From Cloeon dipterum (Eukaryota; Arthropoda; Insecta; Ephemeroptera; Baetidae), in NCBI RefSeq assembly GCF_949628265.1, contig NC_088787.1:23116501-23180500 (forward strand): 64,000 nucleotides of DNA, given 5' to 3'. Numbering within the stretch: the stretch's first letter is position 1; the number at the start of each line of letters is the position of its first letter. Below, in pieces: positions 63,463 to 64,000 of the stretch. The notes under the pieces were generated by a model. It was not told the origin of the DNA. It saw only the letters and a program-made list of their open reading frames with translations, and ran no database searches. Made by a program: the position numbers and the translations under genes.

Positions 63463-64000
63463 GTGAGATAACTGCCTTCTTTACAAGTAGTAATTTAAGC
63501 CTTTTAAAAACAAATATAATGAACAATAAGGTTATGTTAGATTATAGAGCTTTGAATTTTTATTTCTTTACAAGCAAAGTAATGATTAAGATTTTGCTTC
63601 AAATGAGGAACATGGCAGCGACGAGGCAATTTTGGAGTAAGTCGCCTGCGCATGGTTTCGCGCGAATTAAAGTTGATTTTGACTTGTTCTGATTTCCAAT
63701 ATGATTGGATTTTGTACAAAGTTTGATTTAATTTTATATTTACGTCATAATAATGGTTTAAGTTGCAACAGTTTTTGCATCACATCAGATTAAGGTTGCT
63801 TTATAATCCTCTAAAACCATCTCATTAATGTCGCCACTGTTGGCAAGAACATGCAAGTATAAAATTACATATTTAATGGTAGAATTTTATAAAAGGAGGA
63901 TAACTTAGATCACGCACGAAGAGATCATATTTTATTTTTTAATATGATCGCGATGCATTACCAAGGAGAAGAGAGAACCAGCATTTTCTCCACAGCATTG

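Overview
This looks like a piece of an insect (arthropod) nuclear genome. It is AT-rich between genes, and coding exons are GC-rich at third positions. Many introns are very short (about 48-75 bp), ATTAAA/AATAAA poly(A) signals are present, and the gene families are typically insect (pygopus, CAPA/pyrokinin-type receptors, a NUPR1/CG6770-like gene). FAAP24, which I believe Drosophila lacks, and the intron-rich HELQ suggest a lineage with more ancestral gene content than flies. I cannot name the species. Exon structures were built by eye from splice signals, reading-frame phase and protein family knowledge; no alignment was run.

Layout, left to right. 1-1762 (-): 5' part of pygopus (Wnt co-activator), running off the left edge. 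2821-3137: probable hAT-like short element. 3294-4482 (-): small four-pass membrane protein. 7701-8213 (-): tail-anchored protein with an N-terminal zinc ribbon. 10505-10622: (TA)n. 11665-12508 (+) FAAP24 and 12598-17398 (-) HELQ are tail to tail, 89 bp apart. 17702-17892: hAT-type MITE with a perfect 8-bp target duplication. 18273-29897 (-): gamma-glutamyltransferase in 11 coding exons; a NUPR1-like gene and a possible tiny basic ORF lie inside its introns. 31435-33481 and 34118-36106 (-): two tandem CAPA/pyrokinin-type neuropeptide receptors with the same six-exon structure. 40836-46217 (-): orphan class A GPCR with a long cytoplasmic tail; its first exon (TM1) was not found and a 500-N gap flanked by (GA)n lies just upstream. 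51219-51401: foldback element. 53678-57426 (+): regucalcin/SMP-30. 57427-64000: no clear gene, with a possible promoter and first exon at about 63.3 kb.

Functional themes: FAAP24 and HELQ both act in interstrand-crosslink and stalled-fork repair and are immediate neighbours. GGT is the membrane enzyme that starts extracellular glutathione breakdown. The three GPCRs are separate genes, two of them clear tandem duplicates. The most notable observations are the convergent repair pair sharing a palindromic poly(A) motif, conserved GC-AG introns in the receptor paralogs (and another in HELQ), a conserved GTACACGCCC block at about the same distance upstream of both receptor start codons, the nested NUPR1-like gene, and several short mobile elements. 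I found no clearly new multi-gene system.
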